Shown: positions 1 to 10,199 of the stretch, piece after piece | How the letters are laid out: each line of letters starts with the position of its first letter | How positions within the stretch are numbered: position 1 is the first letter of the stretch | Source: Anodontia alba | Lineage: Eukaryota > Mollusca > Bivalvia > Lucinida > Lucinidae | Direction of reading: 5' to 3' | Assembly (NCBI GenBank): GCA_964016985.1 | Contig: OZ024830.1 | Location: 17,973,691 to 18,037,690, forward strand | Length of the DNA: 64,000 bases | Made by a program: the position numbers and the translations under genes | The notes under the pieces: model-generated | What the model was told of the DNA's origin: nothing | What the model saw: only the letters and a program-made list of their open reading frames with translations | Database searches by the model: none

Positions 1-124
1 CATCTGCAACAGACAGTTTAGAGCTAGAATTGGTCTAATCAGCCATCTTAGAACACACAAATTTAGCATTTCTCGCATATGATTAAGATTGGTCATTGTC
101 AGTAATGACAGACGAACTATTAAG
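1..124 (+). mobile_element. 3' end of a LINE (same family as 26.2-29.6 kb)
   Basis: The first ~124 bases match the 3' terminus of the LINE ending near 29628: the end of its C-terminal C2H2 finger coding region, a short 3' UTR, and the terminal stretch with GTCAGTAATGACAGACGAAC. Differences are scattered substitutions and small indels. The copy enters from outside the window, so its 5' extent is unknown. The short ORF that starts inside it has no support. Confidence 0.85.
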
Positions 125-430
125 CGTATATGCAATTGCTGAAGCAAAACGACCCTCTAGCTTTTTGAAAAAGCGTAAACTAGGTACTTTGCCTTACAGT
201 ATTTTAAAGTTATACGCAGTGCCAATCAGATGTGGAAACTCATCGCTTCTCAAACAAGTATTAGTTTTCACAAAAAAAAGTTTGGTCTAAGCTAAGCTCA
301 GTGTGTAAGGCGCTTCTAATGAGTACCAATACACATTTCATAGAAGCAATAAGACAAGTATCCGAGTATTTTTCGGTTGCAAACTTATCTTATCTGCAGT
401 TATCGGCAACCTTTTTGAAAATTACGGAAT

Positions 431-553
431 TGATCCCATCCCAGCTAGCATTCTACGCAAATCTACATCGGGCCGTCATCGGCCCGTCAGCTACCCTGAC
501 GGGCCGATGACGGCCCGATATAGATTTACGTAGAATGCTGACCGGGATGACCT
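431..553. repeat. GC-rich long palindrome, ~60 bp arms
   Basis: Inverted arms run from a GATCCCATCCCAGC side to a GCTGACCGGGATGACC side, with a near-perfect inner stem (CGGGCCGTCATCGGCCCGTC and its complement) around a 5-base loop. The inner stem is far more GC-rich than the surroundings. It is probably a MITE or a palindromic insertion; no second copy was seen in the window. Confidence 0.75.
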
Positions 554-1071
554 TTGATAATGTGCTTCTGGAGCTTTAGTAATTTTTTTCAGGTTGTCTA
601 CATGTGAGTTGTGAAATGAAACAATGTTTCAACCAGTCCCGGGTTTTAGTTATAATTGCGTTAAGCAGTCCATGGAAAATAGAATTGGACCAATTGAAAA
701 TAGAATTTTCCCTTTAACAAAGTGCTTCAGAACCAATGTTGAATTTTAAGATCGTCAACGGTGTGCGAGTGTGTGTCAGGGGGAGGGGTGCAACTGTCAG
801 AATTGCTTTGCATTCCTTCTGAAAAGGGGTCTCCTCTAAAGGGAAAGAATTTGCTCCTACTTGGCAGCAAATTCTTTCCATTTAGAGAACACCTATATTA
901 AAAAGGGTGTCAGTCGCAGGAACGCAAACCAGAAGTCACAAAAAACGTCATTCTTTTAAAATTGGTGAAAAATTCAATCAGCTTATTAATTATGATGATC
1001 GCAGTTTCACCCTACATGATAAAGTAACAAGAGTTGTTGATAGTAATCCTAAAAGCACCAAACATAACTGC

Positions 1072-1206
1072 AGCAGACGAAATTTTGAAATATTTTTATT
1101 TTATTTTTCAGAGAATATAAGACGACATTTCATGCAAATCAAACTTTATTTTCTCTAAAAAAGTATAAAAAAGAAAAAAAAAAATGAGATTGTCGTCTGC
1201 TGATAA
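1072..1206. repeat. MITE with CAGCAGACGA / TCGTCTGCTG ends
   Basis: Inverted ends GCAGCAGACGA and TCGTCTGCTGA bound an AT-rich centre with ATTTCATGCAAA. The same ends and the internal TTTCATGCAAATTGTCTCC hairpin recur at about 2677-2955, 5965-6230, 7610-7757, 20108-20215 and 36256-36412, so this is a dispersed family. Confidence 0.6.
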
Positions 1207-1454
1207 TTTGATTGGCGCTTTCAGAGTCAATAACTAAGCTTCATCCAATAAAAACAATCAATGAGTTAAGACACAGCAACTGCGCAGTCTGATCAGCGTC
1301 TGCACTGGTCGCCAGTATAATATAACCGATAAGGGATCCTGAAACGCCAATTGTTTTATGAAATTATCCGCATTTTCGTCATCGTAAAAATAAACTTCTT
1401 GTTTAAATACAGAATACGGAGAATGGAAACTCTTCCTACATTTTCAGCCATTTT

Positions 1455-1640
1455 TACAAGAGAGACAACTTTTATGTCTTCCGGTTTGCTCCCCTGCACA
1501 CACAATTCGTTCTGAAAAGGGTAAATTCTTCTAAACAGAAATAATTTGCTCCCAGGGTAGCAAATTATTCATTTTAAAATAGTAGACCCATTTCAAAAAA
1601 GAGATAAACCATTGTTGTCAGAGTTGCCTCCCCTGAATGT
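1455..1640. repeat. Hairpin MITE of the AGGGAGACAAC type (degraded)
   Basis: The left edge is AAGAGAGACAACTTTTATG and the right edge is AGAGTTGCCTCCCCTGAA, which are inverted relative to each other. The centre is an imperfect hairpin (AATAATTTGCTCCC / GGTAGCAAATTATT). Related copies lie near 760-905, 9585-9900, 11725-11880, 19355-19500 and 57560-57900. Confidence 0.6.
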
Positions 1641-1744
1641 GAATCAGTTACCATTAAACATTCATTTACGGACAGCGTTGACCCTGAGAAGGCCGCTTGG
1701 TTGCAACTGTTGCAACGTCGAATTCTATTCGGAAACACTCAAAT

Positions 1745-2023
1745 CATTCCGAAAACATACCTATATAATTTTGACCCCCTTAAACCCCACTTTTATATAG
1801 TAAAACTGGGGTTTACAGGGGTATACATTATTTTTCTTATTTCTGCTCAAAAACATAGATTGTGGGTACTCGTTTGAACCGCCTCGCCGAGGCGGTTCTA
1901 ACGAGTAGCCACAATCTATGTTCTTCAGCATAAATATGAAAAATATCAGAATTTTTATCTGAAAACTTTCAGTCTTTGGTGGTGAAATTTTCAAAATATT
2001 AGAATAGGCGTGTTTTCGTAATG
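1745..2023 (-). mobile_element. Fold-back MITE, 279-bp family (copy 1)
   Basis: This is a member of the commonest repeat here: about 279 bp, ends of the form CATYACGAAAACAYGCCTAT in inverted orientation, and a central ~35-bp-arm palindrome around AGAACCGCCTC. It lies reversed relative to most copies. The loop reads CGCCGAGG and one arm base differs, so the hairpin is almost perfect. Confidence 0.9.
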
Positions 2024-2421
2024 TCATATGATGCTCCTAGAAGTAATCAGGTAAAATTGTGCACTTAAGGAATGTTTTGATTTTAAAAATGCTAAACAGA
2101 TAAGTGCTCGTGCAAACGAAATAATTTATGACAAATAAATCTGTTGTTATTTGCATCAATAAAAGTTTGAATCTGGCCACCATATTGAACTTTCTTTGTC
2201 AGTTTTGTCGCCTAACATTGTCCAGGACAACTTCTGAACCTTGCGTTATTTACATATATTTTTATGTTTTCTTATTAGCCATTAGTACCTCGAGTACATT
2301 TGAAACAATTTAAACATAAAATTGCTGTACATAACACAAGCTTATAGATATCCGGTGCGCAATAATACCGGCCGCACCATGTTACTAGACTCGACTGTAA
2401 TCTACAAACTGCTAATTTTAG

Positions 2422-2636
2422 GCCAGAATACTACATTCATGGTTGTTACAACTACTTCAGCTCCCACCACAGCCCCTATATCTTGTCCTCACGTCATACC
2501 GAATGAACAACTTAGTATTTCCTGTAATTGCTCGCCTGGCTCCAGATGTAATTTTGTTTGTAACTCTGGGTTCAGTAGAACTCTTGCCAGCTTGTACTGT
2601 GGCAGAACTTTGGAGATACGCCTTGTATCTGCCATG
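2422..2636 (+). pseudogene. Dead sushi (CCP) exon, copy A
   Basis: This is a paralogue of the exon at 5705-5932: same acceptor context (TGCTAATTTTAG) and same Thr/Ala-rich lead followed by CPxxIPN and the Cys pattern. Three lesions are visible against that copy. A net 13-base loss after the LYC codon removes the Asp/Trp segment and shifts the frame. The conserved GC (TGC) is now Phe (TTC). The donor GTAAAT is ATAAAT, so no 5' splice site remains. It cannot function as the neighbouring sushi exon does. It lies in sense upstream of gene 1's intact exons. Confidence 0.88.
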
Positions 2637-2676
2637 ATAAATTTAATTAATATTAAGCATGGCGGATGAAAAATTT

Positions 2677-2955
2677 AGCAGACAGCATTTTGTAATATTG
2701 TTCTTACTATTCCGAGAATATAGACTTTGATATGTCATGCAAATTGTCTCTTGTGGAGATAATTGGCATAGTATCAAAACCTATTGTCTTGGAAAAGTAC
2801 GAAAACATTGTAGACAATTTACATCAAATATCCAGGCCTATTTTCTTCGAAAACAGAGGAAACAATTGGAGACAATTCGCATGAAATATCGAAGACTGTG
2901 ATCTTGAAAAAAAAAAAAACAAGAAAAATTATCATCCATTTGTCGTCTGCTGATT
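2677..2955. repeat. CAGCAGACGA-type MITE in the 3' flank of exon A
   Basis: Left end AGCAGACAGC and right end GTCGTCTGCTGA enclose a palindromic core (CATGCAAATTGTCTC / GAGATAATTGGCAT). The equivalent copy behind exon B (5965-6230) shows the element was already present when the exon segment duplicated. Confidence 0.6.
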
Positions 2956-2992
2956 TTGCCCAGAGTGATAAAAGTTAATTCTCATATGAGTA

Positions 2993-3325
2993 CAATCGAC
3001 TCTCGTTATCTCGAATTCCAAGGGACTCACTGAAACACTTCGATATCCGTACCTCGACATATCAGAGTTGAGAGAGTGAGGAAAACAATAAATTGAACAA
3101 CCACATTTAACAAATGAATATGTAATTTGACTCCTGAAGTTAGAAATATATATATAAAATAATGTGAAAAAGAGGAGAAATTGCTCCTTAGGAGCAATTT
3201 CTCCTCTTTTCCACATTATTTTGTTACCTGTTGTCATAGTTTCATGTTAAAACAGGGACCAGATTTTCACTTCGAGATAAGCGGTAACTCGAAAAAAGCG
3301 AGTTCGATATAACGAGGTTCGACTG
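2993..3325 (+). mobile_element. pogo/Tc1-type MITE with TA target duplication (copy 1)
   Basis: Non-coding, 333 bp, with ends CAATCGACTCTCGTTATCTC and, inverted, GAGGTTCGACTG, flanked by TA on both sides. The centre is a hairpin GAGAAATTGCTCC-TTAGGAGCAATTTCTC. CAGT...CTCG(T/A)TA ends with a TA duplication are typical of pogo-like mariner MITEs. The paralogous segment at 6261-6270 is the same sequence without the element and with a single TA. The ORF lying across it is not a gene. Confidence 0.9.
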
Positions 3326-3327
3326 TA

Positions 3328-4780
3328 TTTGTTTTTGTTGGTCTACTCTTGCTTATGTTCTAACGTCTTTAGATATATCCTTCTGATGTGGAATCTTAAT
3401 ACTTTTAAATGAAAGCACTGAGAGATCTTATGTGGGCGGTTGCCTGAAAATCTATAGGCCTCTTGGGATTTATGCTGAACTTAAAACAAAATTCACACAT
3501 TACCAGTATGCAAATTTATTTGTACTCATTTGCACAGAGATTTGCTAACTCATTTTGTTTTCGTAGACAAACCTCTGTTTTATCTTCCACCATTTCATTG
3601 ATAATTGCTTACCCCGCAGCTATTTATAATCAGAGGAGTCCCCATCAGCTGAAGAGCCCATCAGAATACCTATTAGAGCACAGTGAACCAATTGTGATAG
3701 GACTGCTGATTGGTGCAAAAAAGTGTAGGGAAGCCCGGGGTAGTTATTTTGTGTAAGGCGGCCTGTGATTGGTTAATAATAAAGATGAATTAAAACTCAT
3801 CATTCTAATTTGAAGAAAAAAATGTCTGTTTGTAATTTTCTGATTGTTTCAAAGAAATAAATGTTTCTGTGTGTGTTTGCTGGAGCCCAAAGAAGAAGTG
3901 GTGAAATTGCAAAGTTTCAATTTTTGATACCTACCAATTGAGGGGTTGCTACATTCAGCCTCCAAAAAGTCCCTGAAAGTGCTGGTGATGGTGGTATTTT
4001 TCCTTGTTTATTTTGCTATGCTAAGCCCGGGCTTTGAATATAAACAAAATTTAGAAGCCCAGCCATACCCTGAAATGAACCCTTAAGCACCAAAAAGGGT
4101 GGAATCACTATGGAGCTCTATGGGAAAAAAATTAGTTCACTGTACCCATTACAACCAAACCACTCAGCTACCATATGATACAAACACACATCAACTGCTA
4201 TCACGTAGAGCAACAGATCAGGTAGGTATTTCGTGATAGTTTAGGGATAATTTTCGTAAGTTCAATATAAAAAAACATATGTTATAAGTATTCATTAGAA
4301 ACAAGGCAATTCTAATGAATGGCGAAATAGATAGTCTTAAGACGAAACAGATAGAAATATCCCAAAATTATCATAAAAAAAACACGCTTTATCTGTTTCT
4401 CTGATAACGTGTTGATAATGTTCTTACATTAACCATAGTCCTGCTGAACCCGAATATGGCCTGACTTTGCAAACTATGTATCCCGATCAGTTGGATTCTT
4501 CAGAATCTGAATAGGCTAGTTATTGTTTTATTTAGCAGAACAAACTGTAGACAGATTGTAAATATCAGATTTCAAGACACACACACAAAAAATACCCTTC
4601 CCCTGTTAAATTTAACAACAGCGTTTGTTCGGGAGAAAATTAACCAATACCTAGTCGTGTTACGGCAAATTCGGCTGAGAGAATTGGTGAAATACTGAAA
4701 ATAAAGGTCTTTTACAGAGTTCAATTATCGTAATGAATGGGGTGAAAATTTAGCGCGTAATTGAAACGGTGGAAATTGTA
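3328..4780. other. Intronic or intergenic stretch, no gene recognised
   Basis: To about 3470 this continues the segment duplicated at 6266-6415. Beyond that I recognise only a weak fold-back at about 4228-4375 (ATAGTTTAGGGATAATTTTC against GAAATATCCCAAAATTAT, with an inner TATTCATTAGAA hairpin). The 97-codon frame at 3463-3756 has no family features and no splice context I trust. Confidence 0.5.
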
Positions 4781-4799
4781 AGCGCTGATAGTTGAGCGT

Positions 4800-5650
4800 T
4801 ATTTATTTGTAAAACGTAATTAATCTGAGAGCCGAAAGCCAGGCATGTAACCACTAGTTTTTCTGAACAGTTTGCAGATTTGTTGGCTTGGTGTAATTAA
4901 CATGTCAATGAAATTAATAGCCTCAGGACTGATAGCCCTTTACGGCTCTTTTCGGTGGAAAAATAAACTTTTCGATGATTAGTAGAATCACGGCTCGGAT
5001 AACACGTTTTACTCAGCGTTTTAGATTTGGCCCTATTACTGAAGTATTCATATTGGTACGCCGTTATCTCTCAATATAATCAAATACTTATTTCTTCAAA
5101 AGTATAAAGTTGTCTTTGTTTTTTTTTTATCTATTATTTATTTATAGGCATCAGAGTGAATAAGGCTAATATGTTTGAAGGCAGAATTTAGCGCTATCAG
5201 CGTTAGCTAGAAACTGTTTGTGAGGTAGTCATTAGGTTGGTAATAGCGGGAAATGAATTTTCGAAATGCAGTATGGTACAATGTATGTTAACTCTTGTCG
5301 CGGTCTGGCAAACGTCTCCGAAAACTACCAGCTAGCCACAAATTGAAGTCTCATTCCATAGTAGACATCATTAAAACCTTGATGTTTCTGCACGCCTTAA
5401 AATTCTATCCTACATATTAAAGTACAATCAAAATACATTGTATTTGTTTTTTATTGCTGAATTTATGTCTGTGGAACGTAACGTACAATCAAAGACACAG
5501 TACGGTCTGGCACTTTTGCTGCATGCCGCCGCATGCCTGGACTCGCGCATTCTTGTTTACCTTCAACACTCTCTTGGCTTATTCAGCAGCCGACAAACTG
5601 ATGATGTTTGCCTTATTTCTCCTAAGAAATGGCTTTGATATTTCATGCAA
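4800..5650 (+). repeat. 5' flank of exon B, duplicated at 6581-7390
   Basis: About 850 bp aligns collinearly with 6581-7390. Shared landmarks include TTTGCAGATTTGTTGGCTTG, GCGCTATCAGCGTTAGCT, GCACGCCTTAAAATTCTATC and TTATTGCTG(A/G)ATTTATGTCTG. Substitutions and small indels are frequent, so the duplication is old. Copy C at 6581-7390 has lost the exon that follows here. Confidence 0.8.
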
Positions 5651-5704
5651 ATTTTTATCTAATTCACAAACTGCTAATTGTTGTCTACAAACTGCTAATT
5701 TTAG

Positions 5705-5932
5705 GCCAAAATACTACAAGTACGGTTATTACAACTACTCCAGCTTCCACCACAGCCCCTGTACTTTGTCCTTACCGAATACCGAATGGACAACTTGAGA
5801 TTTCCTGTAGTCGCTCGCCTGGCTCCAGATGTAATTTTGTTTGTAACTCTGGGTGCAGTAGAACTCTCGCCAGCTTGTACTGTGATAGAGATGGCACTTG
5901 GAACTTTGGAGATACACCCTGTACCTGCTATG
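5705..5932 (+). CDS. Gene 1: sushi/CCP exon B (internal, phase 1-1)
   Basis: Internal exon of 228 nt (76 codons) of a surface protein. The acceptor is a pyrimidine tract ending TTTTAG, the donor is G|GTAAAT, and both ends are phase 1, the usual symmetry of sushi exons. It reads a Thr/Ser/Pro/Ala linker, then LCPYRIPNGQ, a short Arg/Ser loop, CNFVCNSGC, YCDRDGTW and PCTC. The CPxxIPNG start, GTW near the end and a closing Cys are sushi landmarks. Eight cysteines instead of the canonical four suggest extra disulphides; the - strand paralogue's exons have six. Sushi domains usually mediate extracellular protein binding, so a secreted or ectodomain location is inferred. It pairs in phase with 9989-10186. 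The ligand is unknown. Confidence 0.85.
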
Positions 5933-5964
5933 GTAAATCTAATTAAGGTTTAGCATGCTGCATT

Positions 5965-6230
5965 AAATGACAGCATTTTGTATTTTTTTTCTATTTTTTC
6001 TAATACAATAGGCATTGATATTTCATGCAAATTGTCTCCTGTGGAGATAGTTTGCATAATATCACAACCTATTGTCTTGGTAAAGTAAGATATATTTGGA
6101 GACAATCTACATCAAGTATCCAGGCCTATTTTCTTAGAAAAAAAGTAATAGACAATCCACTTGAAATATCGAAACCTGTGACTTTGGTAAAATAAGAAAC
6201 AAACATCATTAATTGGTCGTCTGCTGATTT
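5965..6230. repeat. CAGCAGACGA-type MITE in the 3' flank of exon B
   Basis: This is the counterpart of 2677-2955 after exon A, with the palindromic TTTCATGCAAATTGTCTCC core and a right end TCGTCTGCTGA. Downstream, the empty TA target at 6265-6266 corresponds to the MITE insertion at 2993. Confidence 0.6.
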
Positions 6231-6454
6231 TGCCGAGAGTGATAAAAGTTAATTCTCATATGAGTATTTGTTTTCTTTGGTCTACTCTTGCTTATATTCC
6301 AACGTCTTTAGTTGTATCCTTCTGATATGAAATCTTAACACTTCTATATCAAAGCACTGACAGTGCTGATGGAGGCGGTTGTCTGAAATTCTGTAGGCCT
6401 CTTGGGATTAAACCAACTTAATCCAGATTGTGGATATAAATTCATATACTGAAT

Positions 6455-6525
6455 GACAAACAGTGCAGATCCAGTGCAGATCTGGACCTGCACTGTTTGC
6501 AAAGGCAGGGTATATCCGGATTCAG
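6455..6525. repeat. Short palindrome, CAAACAGTG...CACTGTTTG type
   Basis: A 60-70 bp hairpin, GACAAACAGTGCAGATCC ... GGACCTGCACTGTTTGC. Variants recur at about 12658-12738, 19026-19092, 40245-40318, 40590-40660 and 57727-57800, some with GATCAGACGCCGC in the stem. It is a short non-autonomous repeat family of unknown mobility. Confidence 0.7.
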
Positions 6526-6580
6526 CAGGACCAGGGTTAATGCTGAAATAATAATAATAAAAAAAAAATAAACCGTATAC

Positions 6581-7390
6581 AAAATTTGTTAAATGTAATC
6601 TGAGAGCAGAAATCCAGACATGTGCTATTAACTTTTCTGAACATTTTGCAGATTTGTTGGCTTGGTGCAGATAATATTTAAATTAAATTAATAGGCAAAA
6701 AGCCCGATAGCCCATTTACGGTTCTTTTCTGTGGAAAAGATGCTTTTCGATGTTTAGTAGAACCACGGCTCGGGTTACATGTTTTACCCAGCGCTTTAGA
6801 TTTGGCGTGTTTAATGCAATATTAATATTCGTACTGCGTTTTACTTCAAACCGATTAAAATCTTAATTCTTCAATAGTTTAGTTTTCTTTGGTTTTGCTT
6901 ATCTATCATTTATTTATCGGCTTCAGAGTGAATCCGTTGATTGAAGGCAGAATTTAGCGCTATCAGCGTTAGCTGCGAAATATTTGTCAGGTAGTCACTA
7001 GGTTGGTAGTAACGAGAAAAACGGATTTCGGACATGCTCTATGGTATGTTTAACCTTGTGGCGGTTTGGCAAACGCCTCTAAAAACTAACAAAAAGTCAC
7101 ATTTTTTTTTCTACAGTAGATATCATTAAAAGTTTGATGTTTCGGCACGCCTTAAAATTCTATCCTGCATGTTAAATTACAATCAAAATATGTAATTTTT
7201 ATTGCTGGATTTATGTCTGTCGAAGGTAACATACAATCAAAGACGCAACACAGTTTAGCGCTTTTGCCGCATGCCTGGACTCGCTCATTGTTGTTAAACC
7301 TTTGCCACTATCGGGGCTAATTCGACGACAAACTGATAATGCACGTCTTATTTTTTTTTGTCTTGGAAATAGGCTTTGATATTTTATGCA
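6581..7390 (+). repeat. Copy C of the exon-B 5' flank (exon lost)
   Basis: Collinear with 4800-5650 up to the TAGGCTTTGATATTTTATGC segment. Where copy B leads through a pyrimidine tract into the sushi exon, copy C passes into unrelated repeat sequence. It is evidence for a third round of segmental duplication in which the exon was deleted or never included. Confidence 0.75.
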
Positions 7391-8017
7391 AATTGTCTCT
7401 CTATAGTCTTATATTTCCAAGAATATAGACTTTGTATGTAAGGCTAAAATATATTTAGTTTGGGTAACAGAGTTGCCACTTTTTTGGGAAAGAGTTGCCA
7501 ACTCTGTTTGCCACCGGTTTAATTTGTGGTTGCTGAATTGTATTTGTCTGTCTTTCTCTTTGGTGTTGTATATCTGATTGTATCAGTTCCTGAGTCACTT
7601 ATCTACTTTGAAATTTCATGAAAATTGTCTCCTTTGGAAAATATGCTATAACATTCCTTGTTAATCCTCTCCTAAGGAGATAATCTGCATAAAGTGTCAA
7701 ACCTATTTTCTGGGAAAGATGAGAAAAATATTTAAATTGTCGTCTGCTGAATATTTTACCTAGAATTCTAAAGGTTAAATGCTTGTCACATGAATCAATG
7801 GACAATAAACAGCATATATAGCCATGCCTTATATTACTACCCTACATTTTAAATTATGAGTGCATGCCTTATATTACTAATATTACTACCATACGTGTTA
7901 AATTAGGAGTACTAAACACTTTTTTTCTTTCGACATCCTTTAGAAAGAAGTTTTTCGCTTGCCGTTTTATTCTAAATGAAAATGTTTTGTTCTGAATTAC
8001 CATATCAGGATTTCACC

Positions 8018-8076
8018 ACTTTGACGCAAATGACCCTCATGGGTTGATGCGTCGTTAAACCTGAACTCATCATCAC
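8018..8076 (+). mobile_element. SINE 3' tail fragment
   Basis: GACGCAAATGACCCTCATGG...GTCGTTAAACC followed by a CATCATCA tail matches the 3' module of the SINE copies at 13318-13614 and 45331-45582 (GACC...GGGTTGA...GTTAAACC). The tRNA head is absent, so this is a truncated copy. Confidence 0.6.
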
Positions 8077-8439
8077 CATATCAGGAACCATTTGTCTTTT
8101 CTGTTTCTCTGCTTCATTTTCACGTATTTACTGTAAAAATATAACGACCAAAAATGGATCTGACCCATGCAATTTCTATAGTAAATTGGAATTTTGGAGA
8201 ATAAGATATTAGAAATTATTTTTTTGCTTTTCTCTACTGATTTTACATTATTGACGTACCGTTACAATATTGTGAAAATGTAAGAAATTTTAAACAAATT
8301 GAACTTGTTGACAACCTACATCCAAACTCCTTCCCTATTGATTTTGTCCAAAGTTGCCGCCATTTATACTCTTGGAAATGGTATTTATCGATTTATTTTA
8401 AAGAACTAAGTATAATAAACGTTTTGGTGTATAAGTAGT

Positions 8440-8620
8440 TACATAGTGTTTATTTATTTGTTTTGATCGACTACGGAGAAATAATTCACTAGTGTTCTAA
8501 GGCTTGCGCGTAAAAAACAAGTGAGCGAAGCGAACAAGTTTTTTTTACACGAAAGCCTTAGAACACGCGTGAATTATTTCTCCGTATTCGATCAGAACAA
8601 CCAAATAAACTGTTTATTAC
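8440..8620. repeat. Long imperfect palindrome
   Basis: Arms of about 80-90 bp: TTATTTGTTTTGATCGACTA, then GGAGAAATAATTCAC and TCTAAGGCTTG, mirrored as AAGCCTTAGA, GTGAATTATTTCTCC, and GATCAGAACAACCAAATAAA. The loop region holds GTGAGCGAAGCGAAC. It is probably a MITE; the flanking AT-rich DNA to about 9050 may belong to it. Confidence 0.7.
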
Positions 8621-9584
8621 ATTTTCATTTATGTTTTACCTTTGAATTTTCATATTCAGCCGTTATGATTTCCTGCCAAAATAGTTCCAGTCAGTGCATG
8701 AATTTCAGGAGGCGTGGTTTAGTTTGAAAATCAGTCGCCATCTTGTTTTCACTTTAATGCAAAAAATCATCCTGTGCATGAAATACAGACACAACAATGT
8801 CACGAAAGTTGAACTGGATTATCAAGAAAATCATACTTTTTATTTGCGTTGCAGGTCTTTTCTCAAAAACGCCAACTGGATGTGAAAATTGCAGTCTGAT
8901 CTCCATGATTTTATCAAATTTTCAGCGAAACGTCAACTATTGTTATTGTTGTTACTAACAACGTCAGCAAGGTCGCCTGGTAATTATGACCTCAAAACGT
9001 TCGAAATGAAATAATTCACACTGTGAATTATCGTTATAATTCGCTGAGAAATCTTAGTAAATCACTGCTAAAAATGTAATAAAACAAAAGGTTTTGCATT
9101 GAATCATGACAACACTTTGCTTATTTACTTCTGTTGAGTTAAGCACCATGTAAAATCGGTTTTCTGAAAGATATCGAAAACAGAGAAAAAAGTATACATT
9201 TATATGTTTGTTTCAGGATTTTTGTCCCCCAAAATATCGAAAAAGCTTCCAAATATACCCAAAGCCTTTTATATTGACAATAACGTGAATAGGAGTTACA
9301 ATATTAAACTGCTCTCAACCAAGCATAAATATGTAGATATAATACATTAGGGCTTTTGGTGGTTATACTATTACATATTTCCATGTGATGGGACACACAA
9401 TACGGGCCGTCCAGTTATATAATATTGTAAAACAGATTTAAACACAGCGTTTACTGCATTTTCATTTTATCTTTGTCCTGGTAACAAGGTCTGCTACTTC
9501 AATACAAAGATGTTTGTGAAAAAAATGAAAGTCTAAGCCCTATACATCATGAAATTTAAGTGATATCGATATTGATACATTTTC

Positions 9585-9900
9585 AAGGGAGGCAACTCTG
9601 TCAACACTGATTTTGTCCCCTTCCGAATAGAGGGCTATTCTAAAAGGAGTATACCTGCATTCTGAATAGAGGTCTACTCTAAAAGGAAAGAATTTGCTCC
9701 CCTTAGGAGCAAATTCTTTCCTTTTAGAGTAGACATTTTTTCAGAAAGGACCTGGTGAGAGGAAAACAAACAGCAAGTACGAACAAATTCTGAATAGAGG
9801 TCTATTCTAAAAGGAAAGAATTTGCTCCCCTTAGGAGCAAATTATTTCCTTTTAGAGTAGACCCCTTTTTCAGAAAAGACCTGTTGGGAGGAAAACCAAC
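9585..9900. repeat. Two tandem hairpins of the GCTCC-TTAGGAGC type
   Basis: Two adjacent near-identical hairpins (about 9665-9735 and 9788-9872), each GGTCTA(C/T)TCTAAAAGGAAAG then AATTTGCTCCCC-TTAGGAGCAAATT and the mirror. A 3' segment (CAGAAA(G/A)GACCTG, AACA(G/A)(C/G)AAG) is also repeated. The preceding GGGAGGCAACTCTG is the family's terminal motif. Confidence 0.75.
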
Positions 9901-9988
9901 AGGAAGTACGGACAAAATTTGTCAAAAAATGGTGAAACTGTACCAAGTGTATCCAGTCCCCTTTAAGAGTGCTTATCCGTCATTTCAG

Positions 9989-10186
9989 AGCACACAACTA
10001 CTACGGTTACACCAAAGACATGTCCTTCCATCATACCAAATGGACGGATATCATCCAGTTGTAGACGAATGCCTTACTCTATCTGCCAATTCAGGTGCAA
10101 CACGGGATGTTCCAAATCATTGAGTATCCTCTATTGTAAGGAGGATGGGGGTTGGGAATTTGAAGAAAGCGCCTGTCGCTGTGAAG
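9989..10186 (+). CDS. Gene 1: sushi/CCP exon (internal, phase 1-1)
   Basis: Internal exon, 198 nt. The acceptor is CATTTCAG at 9987-9988 and the donor is G|GTAAAT at 10187; both are phase 1. It reads a Thr run (TTTTVTPK), TCPSIIPNGR, CRRMPYSIC, CRCNTGC-like spacing, LYC, GGWEFEES and ACRC. It has eight cysteines in the same spacing as the exon at 5705-5932, which supports common descent by exon duplication. The Thr/Pro-rich lead could be an O-glycosylated spacer. It splices in phase to the exon before it and to the TM exon at 12809. Degraded duplicates of its last ~60 bases lie at 10700-10765. Confidence 0.85.
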
Positions 10187-10199
10187 GTAAATACAGTGC

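Larger units (their letters stand above)
125..1744. other. Gene-free stretch with MITE debris
   Basis: No exon is recognisable. It holds a GC-rich palindrome (431-553), two degraded hairpin MITE copies built around a TTTGCTCC...AGCAAA stem (about 760-905 and 1455-1640), an element with CAGCAGACGA ends (1072-1206) and a fragment with a GCGCAGTCTGATCAG motif (1270-1315) that recurs near 58.2 and 60.0 kb. Short ORFs here are low-complexity chance frames. Confidence 0.6.
7391..9584. other. Intron of gene 1, no exon recognised
   Basis: Contains the right part of a CAGCAGACGA-type MITE (7610-7757), a SINE tail (8018-8076) and a long palindrome (8440-8620). The remainder is AT-rich with no recognisable coding or structured content. 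The small ORFs at 8521-8885 lie on the palindrome and its flank and are not supported. Confidence 0.55.

Noticed and set aside
2322..2669. Working 115-codon sushi gene
   Set aside because: The frame includes intron sequence before the acceptor and runs past a 13-base deletion and a destroyed donor. It is a dead exon.
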